Assembly: GCA_944326685.1 (NCBI GenBank)
Contig: CALVEV010000031.1
Span: forward strand, 62,001-126,000
Direction of reading: 5' to 3'
DNA from: Candidatus Gastranaerophilales bacterium
GTDB lineage: Bacteria; Cyanobacteriota; Vampirovibrionia; Gastranaerophilales; Gastranaerophilaceae
DNA length: 64,000 bases
Under the pieces are notes generated by a model. The model did no database searches. It was not told where the DNA came from and saw only the letters and a program-made list of their open reading frames with translations. Made by a program: the position numbers and the translations under genes. Below are positions 26,987-35,131 of the stretch, piece by piece; positions within the stretch are counted from its first letter, which is position 1; every line of letters begins with the position of its first letter.

Positions 26987-27580
26987 ATGACTCAAATTAG
27001 TTTTAAAGGATCATTTATTAACCCCATAAATATAAAGAAGTTGGATGGACAACATTACAATGATTTCCAAGCATCTTTTGTTGAACTTAATCCTAAAGAT
27101 GCTTCGGATTTAGATATGTTAAATAAAATTAGAACTACTTGGAATGGTAATTTTAATGACATAATTTATAATTCAGCTTTTTGTTCTTCGTTTTGTGAAG
27201 ATAAAAATAAAAAATTTTATGCGTTAACTTCACAACAAGATAGTTTTAATAAGCTTGATGCTAAAAAGATTCTTGGTGTTGTGGAATTAAATAAAGGTAA
27301 AGATACTAATAGAATAGAGTTTTTGCAAGTTAATCCGGATTATATAAGTGGAAAGCCTAAATCTTGGTTATCTAAATTATTTTCAACTAAATCAAATTCT
27401 GATGTAAAATTACCTTTTTTTAAGAAGGTAGGAGCTGCGATACTTGATTCATTAAAAAAACATACAGATAAATCTTTGGATTTGATTTCAGTTGAGGACG
27501 CAACTGGTTTTTATAAAAGGAATGGTTTTACACGACCATCAATATTCAATCCAGCCTATTTTATATGGAGAAAAAAGTAA
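26987..27580 (+). CDS. GNAT-like protein with N-terminal ISFKG motif, paralogue 2
   Basis: This 197-residue paralogue of the preceding gene begins MTQISFKGSFINP. It shares FVELNPKD, a conserved Trp near residue 48, FYALTSQ, LDAKKILGVVEL, FLQVNPD, KKVGAAILDSL and TGFYKRNGF. An insert of about 20 residues (SWLSKLFSTKSNSDVK) lies before the acetyl-CoA loop. Predicted acyltransferase fold, substrate unknown. It has no ribosome site and appears to have its own TAGCAA promoter overlapping the upstream stop codon. Its stop overlaps the next start by one base. Confidence 0.72.
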   Translation: MTQISFKGSFINPINIKKLDGQHYNDFQASFVELNPKDASDLDMLNKIRTTWNGNFNDIIYNSAFCSSFCEDKNKKFYALTSQQDSFNKLDAKKILGVVELNKGKDTNRIEFLQVNPDYISGKPKSWLSKLFSTKSNSDVKLPFFKKVGAAILDSLKKHTDKSLDLISVEDATGFYKRNGFTRPSIFNPAYFIWRKK

Positions 27581-28125
27581 TGAATATATCATTTAAGGCT
27601 AGTTATATATGTGATTCACAAGTAAAAAGGAATAATAAACCTTGTTCTTTATCTTTTGTTCAGATCGATACGAAAAATAAGTCAGATATAATTGCATTAA
27701 AAGAGTTAGATTCTATGTGGGGTAAAAAAACTTTTTTCTCTGAGATTTCTGATAATGCAAGTCAGGATAATTTATATGGTTTAAATTCTAAGTATGACCA
27801 GTACTATGCGTTAACTGCTCAGACAAAAGATTTTGATAAACTTGATTCGGAACAAATATTAGGATTAGTTCAGGTAGAACCTGATTTGCATTGTAATGAA
27901 ATAAAATATCTACAAGTTTTGCCTACTCAAAATTATTCAAATCCTGAACGAGAATATAAAAATCTTGGTTCTTCAATTGTTAATACTATAATGAAGCTTT
28001 TTCCTGAGAAGAAACTGATGTTATATTCAAGTAACTCTGCAATTAACTTTTATAAAAAATTAGGCTTTACTCAAGACAAATCTGAAACCAGATTTAACAA
28101 GTTCTTTTTTGATAAAAATATGTAA
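27580..28125 (+). CDS. GNAT-like protein with N-terminal ISFKA motif, paralogue 3
   Basis: 181 residues from the ATG at 27580 (MNISFKASYICD). That start overlaps the preceding stop as TAATG, and GGAGA lies nine bases upstream, so this copy, unlike its relatives, seems to be translated by coupling with a normal ribosome site. The frame is also open from ATG 27565. Shared family features are LSFVQID, a Trp in DSMWG, YYALTAQ, LGLVQVE, LQVLPT, KNLGSSIVNTI and INFYKKLGF. Predicted acetyltransferase fold; the loop is more degenerate than in paralogues 1 and 2. Confidence 0.72.
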   Translation: MNISFKASYICDSQVKRNNKPCSLSFVQIDTKNKSDIIALKELDSMWGKKTFFSEISDNASQDNLYGLNSKYDQYYALTAQTKDFDKLDSEQILGLVQVEPDLHCNEIKYLQVLPTQNYSNPEREYKNLGSSIVNTIMKLFPEKKLMLYSSNSAINFYKKLGFTQDKSETRFNKFFFDKNM

Positions 28126-28153
28126 ATATATTAAAATTATATTGTAATTTATT

Positions 28154-28181
28154 TTGTCATGTGCTAGTATTTAAGTACAAT
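28154..28181 (+). promoter_or_regulatory. Promoter of the 64-residue gene
   Basis: TTGTCA (28154-28159), 16 bp, TACAAT (28176-28181), 25 bp before the ATG at 28206. Confidence 0.5.
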
Positions 28182-28205
28182 TTATAAACTTACAAGGAAT
28201 TAAGA

Positions 28206-28400
28206 ATGGAAGACAAGTTGTTGAGTATTAGCTCTCAAGTTAATATTATTGAGAGTTTGTCAAGAATTTTATTAGAAATTATTCGTGATGGACAAAATAT
28301 AAAAAAATTTGATAGTGCAAATTTAGCCCAGATAATTTTGGGTGAAATTTTAAAAGTAAAAAATGATATCAATGATGTTGAATTAGAATTAGGAATATAA
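28206..28400 (+). CDS. Small helical protein of unknown function (64 aa)
   Basis: Not recognised. The 64 residues are predicted to be all helical with a hydrophobic repeat (IIESLSRILLEIIRDGQNI, then LAQIILGEILKVKNDI) and an acidic tail, which suggests a small coiled-coil or helical-bundle protein. No signal peptide or clear membrane segment. It has a good promoter and an AAGGAA ribosome site, so it is likely real. It ends 1 bp from the convergent HEAT-like gene. Confidence 0.62.
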   Translation: MEDKLLSISSQVNIIESLSRILLEIIRDGQNIKKFDSANLAQIILGEILKVKNDINDVELELGI

Positions 28401-28401
28401 A

Positions 28402-29571
28402 TTATAGAGCTTGCGCAACATATTTTATATTTTCATCTGTAATGTTTGCTAGTCCTTCTAGTTTATATTCTTCAGTTAAGCAGTTCATTGATTTTAAAAT
28501 TGTCATTGCTTTCAAAATTACAGTTTGATTTTGTCCACTTAATAAAGATGCAATACTGTCTTTGTCTTTGATTAGTTCCATTGCAAAATATATGAAATCA
28601 CTTTCTTCATATAGTTCTTCATATACAAAAGATGTATATTTATTCATATTAATAGAATTTAACAAGATATTTATATCATTAACTTCATTTTTAGTATTCT
28701 TATCTTCATCAAATAAATATTCTTCATTTTCAACAAACAGATTAAATTTTTCTTTTGCCATTTGAAGCGCTATAGCAATAGGTCCTGAAGGTGATGCTTT
28801 TATCATAGTATCAATCATATTGTAGAATTCATAGTCAATAATTTGAGAAATTGGTATAAGTTCTACAAGACCATTTAAAATATAGCAAAAAGCAAGAATT
28901 GCATCTTCGTTATATTCTGTGTTTAAAAGTGAAATTAGTGGTGTTAAAAAAGGTATTTCACTAGCAATATTTTCAGCCATTGCTGAATTTTTCATTGTAT
29001 TAAATAAATCTTTTAGAGCATTTGTTTCTTGGTAGTTTACAAGGAATTTAACTGCTGCATATTGTTCAAAACTATCTTGAGAATTTAATTTTTGAATTGC
29101 TTGATTATATGATTCCTTATCATTTAATTTTGATAGTGCTCTTGCGCAATTTGTTGCTAAATCTGTGTTTTGAGAATAAGCATATTTTCTTAAATCTTCT
29201 AATGCAGATTTATTTTCAATATAAGAAAAGAAACTTGCTGAATATGTTTTTTCTGCTTCTGTTCCATTTTTTAGATATTCAAGCATTTTATCTTCAACAT
29301 CTTTATCTGCATATTGAGCCAATGTTGATGCAATAAATTCATCATAATATGGAGAATAAATATTTAGAAATTGAAATAAATTTTTAAAATTATTAGCGTT
29401 ACAGGCTTTAGCAAGTCTTTGAGCAACATTTTGTTTGATAAAATCAAACAAAAAATCATCTTTGGCAACTAATTCTTTGAATAGTTCCACATCAGGATTA
29501 TTAATAATACGTGAAGCAACAGGTTCATAACCTTTAGGGTCTTTTCCTGTTAAATTTTTAATTAAATCCAT
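28402..29571 (-). CDS. HEAT-like alpha-helical repeat protein
   Basis: 389 residues from the ATG at 29571 (MDLIKNLTGKDPKGYEP); a TTG start three codons earlier is possible. The sequence is a run of helix pairs typical of HEAT/Armadillo-like repeats, for example KTYSASFFSYIENKSALEDL, LATNCARALSKLNDKES and YAAVKFLVNYQETNAL. No catalytic motif, signal peptide or membrane segment. Probably a cytoplasmic protein-binding scaffold. It starts about 10 bp after the DprA-like gene ends, so they form a two-gene operon. Function is unknown. Confidence 0.7.
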   Translation of the reverse strand: MDLIKNLTGKDPKGYEPVASRIINNPDVELFKELVAKDDFLFDFIKQNVAQRLAKACNANNFKNLFQFLNIYSPYYDEFIASTLAQYADKDVEDKMLEYLKNGTEAEKTYSASFFSYIENKSALEDLRKYAYSQNTDLATNCARALSKLNDKESYNQAIQKLNSQDSFEQYAAVKFLVNYQETNALKDLFNTMKNSAMAENIASEIPFLTPLISLLNTEYNEDAILAFCYILNGLVELIPISQIIDYEFYNMIDTMIKASPSGPIAIALQMAKEKFNLFVENEEYLFDEDKNTKNEVNDINILLNSINMNKYTSFVYEELYEESDFIYFAMELIKDKDSIASLLSGQNQTVILKAMTILKSMNCLTEEYKLEGLANITDENIKYVAQAL

Positions 29572-29580
29572 AATACTCAA

Positions 29581-30168
29581 TTAATCTAAATAAAATACAG
29601 TTACAACTTTATGACCTTCTTCTGCATATTCAATAGCAGTATGTAAGGTTTTACTAGTATGTGATAAGAAACAAATTAATTGATTACAATCATCGATAAT
29701 TTCTCTGTTGCAAACTCTAGAAGCATCAGCTAGAGTCATCATCGCTCTATCAGCATGCTCTACAATATTAGGAACACCTATTAATTGATCTTGAACATCA
29801 CTAGGTTGTTGTCCTATAGTTTGAGGTAAAATAACTTTTAACTTTTGAGGATTCGCTTTCATTGCTCCTCTTATAGCAGCAGCATTTGTTCCATATGAAC
29901 CACCAGATGTAATGATGGTATTACCTTGTCCAACAAGTGCTGTTGTTAATGTTTCAATCATTTGTTGATGTGTAATTGCAAGGTTTCTTGAACCAATTAT
30001 AGCAATTCTTTTAGCAGGTTGTTTAATTGTTGCTAATTCCATTGATAATTCATCAACAGTATCAGGCGAAGAATCACTTACATCCATTTTGTCGTCAATA
30101 GGAACCATAATAGATGATACTTGATTTTCGTTATTATTGTTATCTGCTAAATTAATTGTATCTGACAT
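29581..30168 (-). CDS. DprA/SLOG-like Rossmann protein
   Basis: 195 residues from ATG 30168, chosen because AGAAGGTG lies just upstream; the frame is open to 30189. After a Ser/Asn/Asp-rich N-terminal 55 residues comes a Rossmann-like domain: RIAIIGSRNLAITHQQMIE, then NTIITSGGSYGTNAAAIRGA and KVILPQ. This is the nucleotide-binding pattern of DprA/Smf and related SLOG proteins. It lacks the C-terminal winged helix of full DprA and is shorter. In cyanobacteria similar short proteins are annotated as DNA recombination-mediator A. Whether it binds DNA or a nucleotide signal is open. Confidence 0.75.
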   Translation of the reverse strand: MSDTINLADNNNNENQVSSIMVPIDDKMDVSDSSPDTVDELSMELATIKQPAKRIAIIGSRNLAITHQQMIETLTTALVGQGNTIITSGGSYGTNAAAIRGAMKANPQKLKVILPQTIGQQPSDVQDQLIGVPNIVEHADRAMMTLADASRVCNREIIDDCNQLICFLSHTSKTLHTAIEYAEEGHKVVTVFYLD

Positions 30169-30248
30169 TTTTTCACCTTCTAATTGCAATGTACATTCTT
30201 TTCGTGTATGGTAATGATATCATAAAACTTTGATTTTGGAAATAGGGG

Positions 30249-32810
30249 ATGGAAAATTTATTAGCTAATTTAAACGAACAACAGCTAGAATCAGTTAAAA
30301 CTACAAAAGGTTCATTGTTAATTCTAGCAGGAGCAGGAAGTGGTAAAACAAAGGTTTTAACTTCTCGTATTGCTTATATGATAAAAAGTGGGGTTAGAGC
30401 TCATAATATTTTGGCTGTGACATTTACAAATAAAGCAGCAAAAGAGATGCGTGAAAGACTTTCTGCTATTTTGGGAGAAGATGTTGTTAAATATATGTGG
30501 GTTGGTACTTTTCATAGTATTTGCGGACGTATATTAAGACAGGATATTGATAATTATTCATTCCAGTCAGGTAAAAAACTTGATAAAAATTTTACTATTT
30601 ATGATGAACAAGATTCTATTGCTTTAATAAAACAAGCTATAAAGAAATTAAATCTTGATGATAAAACATATCAACCAAAACTTGTAAAAGCAGTTATATC
30701 TAATGCAAAGAATAAAATGCAAGATGCTTATACATTTGCAACTTTTGCAAGGGATTTTAAATCTCAAAGGATTGCTCAAATTTTTGAAGAATATGAAAAT
30801 GCTTTAAATAATAATAATGCAATTGATTTTGATGATATGTTGATGCTTTGTGTAAAACTCTTAGAACAAAATCCTGAAGTTAGAGAAAAATATTATTCAC
30901 GATTCGAACATATATTAGTCGATGAGTTTCAAGATACCAACCAAGCTCAATATAATTTAGTAAGAGCTTTGTATACAAATTATATTCCAGAAAATGAACT
31001 TCCTGAAACTCGTTCGTTATGTGTTGTAGGAGATGTTGACCAATCAATTTATAGTTGGCGTGGTGCTGATTTTAAAATTATTTTAAATTTTCAAAATGAT
31101 TTCAAAAAATGTAAATTAATAAAATTAGAACAAAATTATCGTTCAACAGCCGCAATATTAAAGGCTGCAAATGCGATTATTGAAAATAACCAAGAGCGTG
31201 TGGATAAGGTTTTATATTCAAATAAAGGTGATGGAGAAAAAATCACTTATTACGAAGCTGATGATGAAGCTGATGAAGCTAATTTTATAGCATCTACAAT
31301 TAAAAAAACTTCTGCAAATTATAATCAATTTGCGATTCTTTATAGAACAAATGCTCAATCTCGTTCTTTAGAAGAAGCTTGTATTGCTAATAGTATTCCA
31401 TATAAAATTTATGGTGGCTTAAAATTCTATGATAGAAAAGAAATTAAAGATGCTATTGCATATTTAAAATTGATTTATAATACAAACGATTCACAAAGCT
31501 TTAAAAGAATTGTAAATGTTCCAAAACGCTCAATCGGTGAAACAACTTTAAAACATTTACAAGAATATGCAGATGAAAATGATATAAGTTTATTCCAAGC
31601 AGTAGAAAGGATTGAAGATATTCCTGCAATTACTGCAAAGACTCGTTCAAAATTGATTGATTTCGCAAAATTAATTGCTAATTTTAAGGCTGTTGAAAAT
31701 AATTATCAGTTACATAATTTTATAGAATTTGTAATTGAAAAAAGTGGATATGTAAGAGAATTAGAGCAAGATGGTTCACCTGAAGAACTTGCAAGAATAG
31801 AGAACTTACAAGAATTAGTAAACGTTGCAAGCGAGTTTGAACCTGAAGATAAAGATAATAGATTAGGCGAATTTCTTGCTCAAGTTGCATTGGTTTCTGA
31901 TATTGATGGAATGGAAGAAATAAGTAATAATGTTACTTTAATGACCCTTCACTCTGCAAAAGGTTTGGAATTCCCAATAGTATTTTTAGCTGGGGTTGAA
32001 GAAGGAATATTCCCTCATTCTAGAACCTTCAATTCTTTATCTGAATTAGAAGAAGAACGTAGATTGATGTATGTTGGTGTAACAAGAGCAGAAGAAAAAC
32101 TATATATTTCATCAGCTAAAAGAAGACAGATGTGGGGTGAATATAAATACTATAATCCAAGCAGATTTATAGAAGAAATACCTCCTCAATTAATAGATTC
32201 GACATCATCAAACGGTGAATATTCATCTGAGAGAACATTTAGAAGTGCTGTTAATAAAATAAAAGCAAATAATTCTAAATCAGATTGGGGTAGTAGTTCT
32301 AAATCTACAACTATTCCATCAGGAAGTTTTGGTACTAATTTCGTAGCTCCAAAAGGAGTTCAAAGTTTAAGTACCCCACAGAGAAAATCAAATTCAGGAT
32401 TTGGGTCAGATTTTGTTGCACCTAAAGGAATTAGTGGTTTAAGTAATCGTTCTAACAGAACCCCTCAAAGAACTATTTTAGTAAAAAGTCAAAAGAATAA
32501 AGAAATGGCTCAAAAAAGAGCAGAAGAAAGTGCTAAAAAATTCTTTGAAAATAATTCTATAAAAAGAATGTTAGAAGAAAAAAGACAACAAGAAGCAATG
32601 CAAGCTCAACAAATTAAAGAAAAAGAAGAACATAAAGCTCAAATTGATTACTTTTTTAATGTAGGTGAACGTGTATTCCATGAAAAATTGGGCATAGGGC
32701 ATATTCTAGATGTTACACAAATTGGTGAAAGTACTATGTATACTATAGATTTTGGTAAGATGGGTAAAAAGGCTATGGATGCAGCTTATGCTCATTTAAA
32801 GAAATTTTAA
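30249..32810 (+). CDS. pcrA: ATP-dependent DNA helicase, UvrD/PcrA type
   Basis: This 853-residue SF1A 3'-5' helicase contains the Q motif (LNEQQLESV), motif I (LAGAGSGKTKVLTSR), Ia (VTFTNKAAKEMRERL), II (LVDEFQDTN), III (VVGDVDQSIYSWRGAD), IV (LEQNYRST), V (TLMTLHSAKGLEFPIVFLAG) and VI (YVGVTRAEEKLY). The C-terminal about 120 residues hold two repeats (FGTNFVAPKGVQSLS and FGSDFVAPKGISGLS), a charged coiled coil, and a Tudor-like end (GERVFHEKLGIGHILDV) as in PcrA. It unwinds DNA in repair and removes RecA or stalled polymerase. Own transcription unit, followed by GNAT-like paralogue 4. Confidence 0.95.
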   Translation: MENLLANLNEQQLESVKTTKGSLLILAGAGSGKTKVLTSRIAYMIKSGVRAHNILAVTFTNKAAKEMRERLSAILGEDVVKYMWVGTFHSICGRILRQDIDNYSFQSGKKLDKNFTIYDEQDSIALIKQAIKKLNLDDKTYQPKLVKAVISNAKNKMQDAYTFATFARDFKSQRIAQIFEEYENALNNNNAIDFDDMLMLCVKLLEQNPEVREKYYSRFEHILVDEFQDTNQAQYNLVRALYTNYIPENELPETRSLCVVGDVDQSIYSWRGADFKIILNFQNDFKKCKLIKLEQNYRSTAAILKAANAIIENNQERVDKVLYSNKGDGEKITYYEADDEADEANFIASTIKKTSANYNQFAILYRTNAQSRSLEEACIANSIPYKIYGGLKFYDRKEIKDAIAYLKLIYNTNDSQSFKRIVNVPKRSIGETTLKHLQEYADENDISLFQAVERIEDIPAITAKTRSKLIDFAKLIANFKAVENNYQLHNFIEFVIEKSGYVRELEQDGSPEELARIENLQELVNVASEFEPEDKDNRLGEFLAQVALVSDIDGMEEISNNVTLMTLHSAKGLEFPIVFLAGVEEGIFPHSRTFNSLSELEEERRLMYVGVTRAEEKLYISSAKRRQMWGEYKYYNPSRFIEEIPPQLIDSTSSNGEYSSERTFRSAVNKIKANNSKSDWGSSSKSTTIPSGSFGTNFVAPKGVQSLSTPQRKSNSGFGSDFVAPKGISGLSNRSNRTPQRTILVKSQKNKEMAQKRAEESAKKFFENNSIKRMLEEKRQQEAMQAQQIKEKEEHKAQIDYFFNVGERVFHEKLGIGHILDVTQIGESTMYTIDFGKMGKKAMDAAYAHLKKF

Positions 32811-32817
32811 ATACTAG

Positions 32818-32846
32818 TAGCAAAAATATGTTTTACAGGCTTTAAA
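32818..32846 (+). promoter_or_regulatory. TAGCAA-type promoter of GNAT-like paralogue 4
   Basis: TAGCAA (32818-32823), 17 bp, TTTAAA (32841-32846), then five bases to the ATG at 32852. No Shine-Dalgarno. It lies seven bases after the pcrA stop codon. Confidence 0.5.
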
Positions 32847-32851
32847 TAAAT

Positions 32852-33409
32852 ATGACCCCAATAAATTTTAAAGCCAATTTTTTGAAAACTACATATATTC
32901 CCAAACAGGTTTCAGATACAATATGTGAGCCTCAAGAGGTTTCGATTGTAGAACTTAATCCTAAAGATAAAAAGGATGTTAGGACTTTAGCAGAAACTTC
33001 TTGTAAGTGGGAAAATGTAGCTTCTGGTTTTTCTTCTGAGATTTATAATGAAGCTTTAAAACCTAAAATGTATCCTGATATTGCAGCAGAACATTATTTA
33101 GCTTTGACAACTCAAAATAAAGATTATAAAAATTTGGATACAAGTAAAATTTTAGGTTTAGTGTTATTTTCAGAAACATATGATACAGAAAATCAATTAA
33201 ATTGGTTGCAAGTTAATCCTACAACTAATAAAAAGAATTCGTCTAAAAGAACATTTAAAAATGTAGGTACAGAGCTAGTTAATTATATAAAAAGCATTAC
33301 TGATAAACCAATATATGTTCAGTCTGCAGATGATGCAATTCCATTTTATAAGAAAAATGGTTTTTTGAGACAAGGTAAGCACGATTCTACTATGATTTGG
33401 TTTGGATAA
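32852..33409 (+). CDS. GNAT-like protein with N-terminal INFKA motif, paralogue 4
   Basis: This 185-residue protein is the fourth member of the family, 4.7 kb from the tandem trio. It begins MTPINFKANFLKT and shares VSIVELNPKDKKDV, a central Trp (CKWEN), YLALTTQNKDYKNLD, SKILGLVLF, WLQVNP, KNVGTELVNYI and IPFYKKNGF. The acetyl-CoA loop (KNVGTE) departs from the consensus, so activity may be altered or lost. It is preceded by the same TAGCAA-TTTAAA arrangement as paralogue 1, although it lies behind an unrelated gene, which argues for a shared mobile cassette or common regulation. Confidence 0.72.
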   Translation: MTPINFKANFLKTTYIPKQVSDTICEPQEVSIVELNPKDKKDVRTLAETSCKWENVASGFSSEIYNEALKPKMYPDIAAEHYLALTTQNKDYKNLDTSKILGLVLFSETYDTENQLNWLQVNPTTNKKNSSKRTFKNVGTELVNYIKSITDKPIYVQSADDAIPFYKKNGFLRQGKHDSTMIWFG

Positions 33410-33575
33410 TTGTTACAAATTTGTATAAATGTAAAGTTATATTAAGAAAATTATAATCTTTTGGGTTATTGTCATACTTTTTGCTATTTAAGCCTTTATT
33501 TAAGTCATATAGTGTGTTTTAAGGGGTTTATGTCTTGAAAACTTAATCAAGTATTGCGAAAAGTAGCTAACAGCC

Positions 33576-33601
33576 GAAAACCATGTCATGACATGGTTTT
33601 C
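33576..33601. repeat. Perfect 26-bp palindrome
   Basis: Arm GAAAACCATGTCA (33576-33588) is followed directly by its reverse complement (33589-33601). No T run follows, so it is not an ordinary terminator. Confidence 0.9.
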
Positions 33602-33615
33602 ACCATGTTTAATAT

Positions 33616-33645
33616 TTATCTCTAGACCATATGGTCTAGAGATAA
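33616..33645. repeat. Perfect 30-bp palindrome
   Basis: Arm TTATCTCTAGACCAT (33616-33630) is followed directly by its reverse complement (33631-33645). It lies 14 bp after the first palindrome and 71 bp before the next start codon. Confidence 0.9.
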
Positions 33646-33716
33646 TTTAACCATTTGATTGATGTTGTCGCCATGGAAAACATGTACTCTATCATTAGGG
33701 AGAGAGAGAAATTTAT

Positions 33717-34751
33717 ATGAAAAAATTATTTTTAGTATTATTTATTAGTTTGTTTACTGCCATTAATGTAATGGCATCAGATAATGTGCTTCAAAGTGTT
33801 CAAATAGAGCCAATGGGGGATAGTTTTAATATCGTATTAGTTGCAGATAATTCTGTTTCTATTAAGAAAACCGTTCAAGCTCCTAATAGAATAATGTTAA
33901 GCTTAAAGGGTATAAGAGCATCAAAAACATTAAGCACTATTTATAAAAATGTTTCAAATGTTGATAATATAATTGTTGAACCATTTGGAGTTGATGGTTT
34001 AAATATTATGTTTCAAGCAGAAAATGCATCAAATGCTTCTGTAACATTTGACTCAATTGTATCATCTGTAAAAGTGCAAGATAGAGCAAATCCTAAAAAA
34101 GAAATTTTATTAAATGCTCCTATTAATACTTATTCTCCAATATATAAACAAGAAAATACAGAAGCAAAATCTTTATCATCAAATATACATTTAGGTGGTT
34201 TGTTATCTTATGTTAAATCTTTATTGTCAGGTAAAACAACTGGAACATTATTTACATTTGGATTCTTTGGTCTTTTATTCTTATTAGGTGCTAAATTAAT
34301 AAGAGGAAAAGATAACGATATTACAGTTGGTTTATCTCAAGGTTTAAGAAATAGAGATATTGCTAATACTAAAGATGTTCCAAGTTTAACTCCTGGATAT
34401 AGAAATGCAACAAATAAACCATATACTACAATGAACTATGGATTAAAAGCATATCAAAATAGTACACAATCACCATATTTGCAACATCATACAAGCTCTA
34501 CAACGGCTCAAAAATTATCATCATTACCAAAGAGAAATTTAATGGCTGATTCAGTTTCAGCACCAAGAACTGTTTCTTCTCAAAGTAGAGTTTCTCGTCC
34601 ACAACAAACAACAATGACTCAAACAAAGGTTCAGCCAAAAAGAGTTGATAGTTTAAAATTTTTAGAATCTATGTCTGAAATATATGAAAAAAGTGGAAGA
34701 CCAGATTTAGCAAATGGAATTAGAACAAAATTAACAAAAATTAGTAAATAA
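33717..34751 (+). CDS. AMIN-like domain protein with one central membrane segment
   Basis: This 344-residue protein has a signal peptide (MKKLFLVLFISLFTAINVMA). Residues 24-120 form a beta-rich module with LQSVQIEPMGDSFNIVLVAD and PNRIMLSLKGI, which resembles the AMIN domain of PilQ and AmiC. A hydrophobic segment follows (about 176-194, TLFTFGFFGLLFLLGAKLI). The cytoplasmic-side tail is Ser/Thr/Gln-rich with a terminal helix (LKFLESMSEIYEKSGRPDLA). AMIN domains bind peptidoglycan or localise to the envelope. The topology suggests a link between wall and cytoplasm. Strong ribosome site; single gene with a terminator. The exact role is unknown. Confidence 0.72.
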   Translation: MKKLFLVLFISLFTAINVMASDNVLQSVQIEPMGDSFNIVLVADNSVSIKKTVQAPNRIMLSLKGIRASKTLSTIYKNVSNVDNIIVEPFGVDGLNIMFQAENASNASVTFDSIVSSVKVQDRANPKKEILLNAPINTYSPIYKQENTEAKSLSSNIHLGGLLSYVKSLLSGKTTGTLFTFGFFGLLFLLGAKLIRGKDNDITVGLSQGLRNRDIANTKDVPSLTPGYRNATNKPYTTMNYGLKAYQNSTQSPYLQHHTSSTTAQKLSSLPKRNLMADSVSAPRTVSSQSRVSRPQQTTMTQTKVQPKRVDSLKFLESMSEIYEKSGRPDLANGIRTKLTKISK

Positions 34752-34777
34752 TACTTTTATTATAATAAGCACATTTT

Positions 34778-34809
34778 AAAAGCCGGTTTTTAAATTCCGG
34801 CTTTTTTTT
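34778..34809 (+). terminator. Terminator after the AMIN-like gene
   Basis: AAAAGCCGG (34778-34786) pairs with CCGGCTTTT (34797-34805), followed by a T run. Confidence 0.9.
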
Positions 34810-34834
34810 AATTATAAGTTTTAAATTAATAAAA

Positions 34835-35119
34835 TTAACCTACTGTATGCATTGTGTCAAAAATTTCTTTTCTTTGTACCCATACTTCCATTCCAAGGTT
34901 TTCTCCTTCTTTTTGCAAACTATCTTTTATTTCTTTAAAAGAGTTTTTAGAATTTGTAATGTCGCATAACATAAACATTACAAAATGACCTTGCATAAGA
35001 GTTTGTTTAATATCTTCTATATTAACATTAAGTTCAGCTAATATAGTAGCCACTTTAGCAACTATACCGACTTTATCAGTTCCAGATACAGTAATTATAA
35101 TCTTATTATTTGTAGTCAT
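34835..35119 (-). CDS. ACT-domain protein (UPF0237 type)
   Basis: This 94-residue single ACT domain reads KIIITVSGTDKVGIVAKVAT, then AELNVNIEDIKQTLMQGHFV and VQRKEIFDTMHTVG at the end. It closely follows the UPF0237/GcvR-like family of stand-alone ACT proteins, which bind amino acids or other small ligands as dimers. The ligand and target are unknown. It is the last gene of a PilZ-TPR-ACT operon, 12 bp after the TPR gene, and is found near c-di-GMP reception only by this context. Confidence 0.88.
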   Translation of the reverse strand: MTTNNKIIITVSGTDKVGIVAKVATILAELNVNIEDIKQTLMQGHFVMFMLCDITNSKNSFKEIKDSLQKEGENLGMEVWVQRKEIFDTMHTVG

Positions 35120-35131
35120 TTTTAATCCTTT

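Larger units (their letters stand above)
33410..33716. other. 307-bp intergenic leader region with palindromes
   Basis: This region has no open reading frame of note. It contains two perfect palindromes (33576-33601 and 33616-33645), several CATG-containing repeats around them, and a GGGAGAGAGAG ribosome site at about 33699-33709 for the gene at 33717. A TTGTCA at about 33469 could be a -35 but lacks a convincing partner. Confidence 0.6.

Noticed and set aside
33422-33434. Sixth HLR1-like site near 33.4 kb
   Set aside because: The TGTAT and TGTAA cores are only 8 bp apart, so the spacing rule fails.
33410-33716. Riboswitch (c-di-GMP or other) in the AMIN-like leader
   Set aside because: The conserved core sequences of GEMM and other known classes were not found; only the palindromes are certain.
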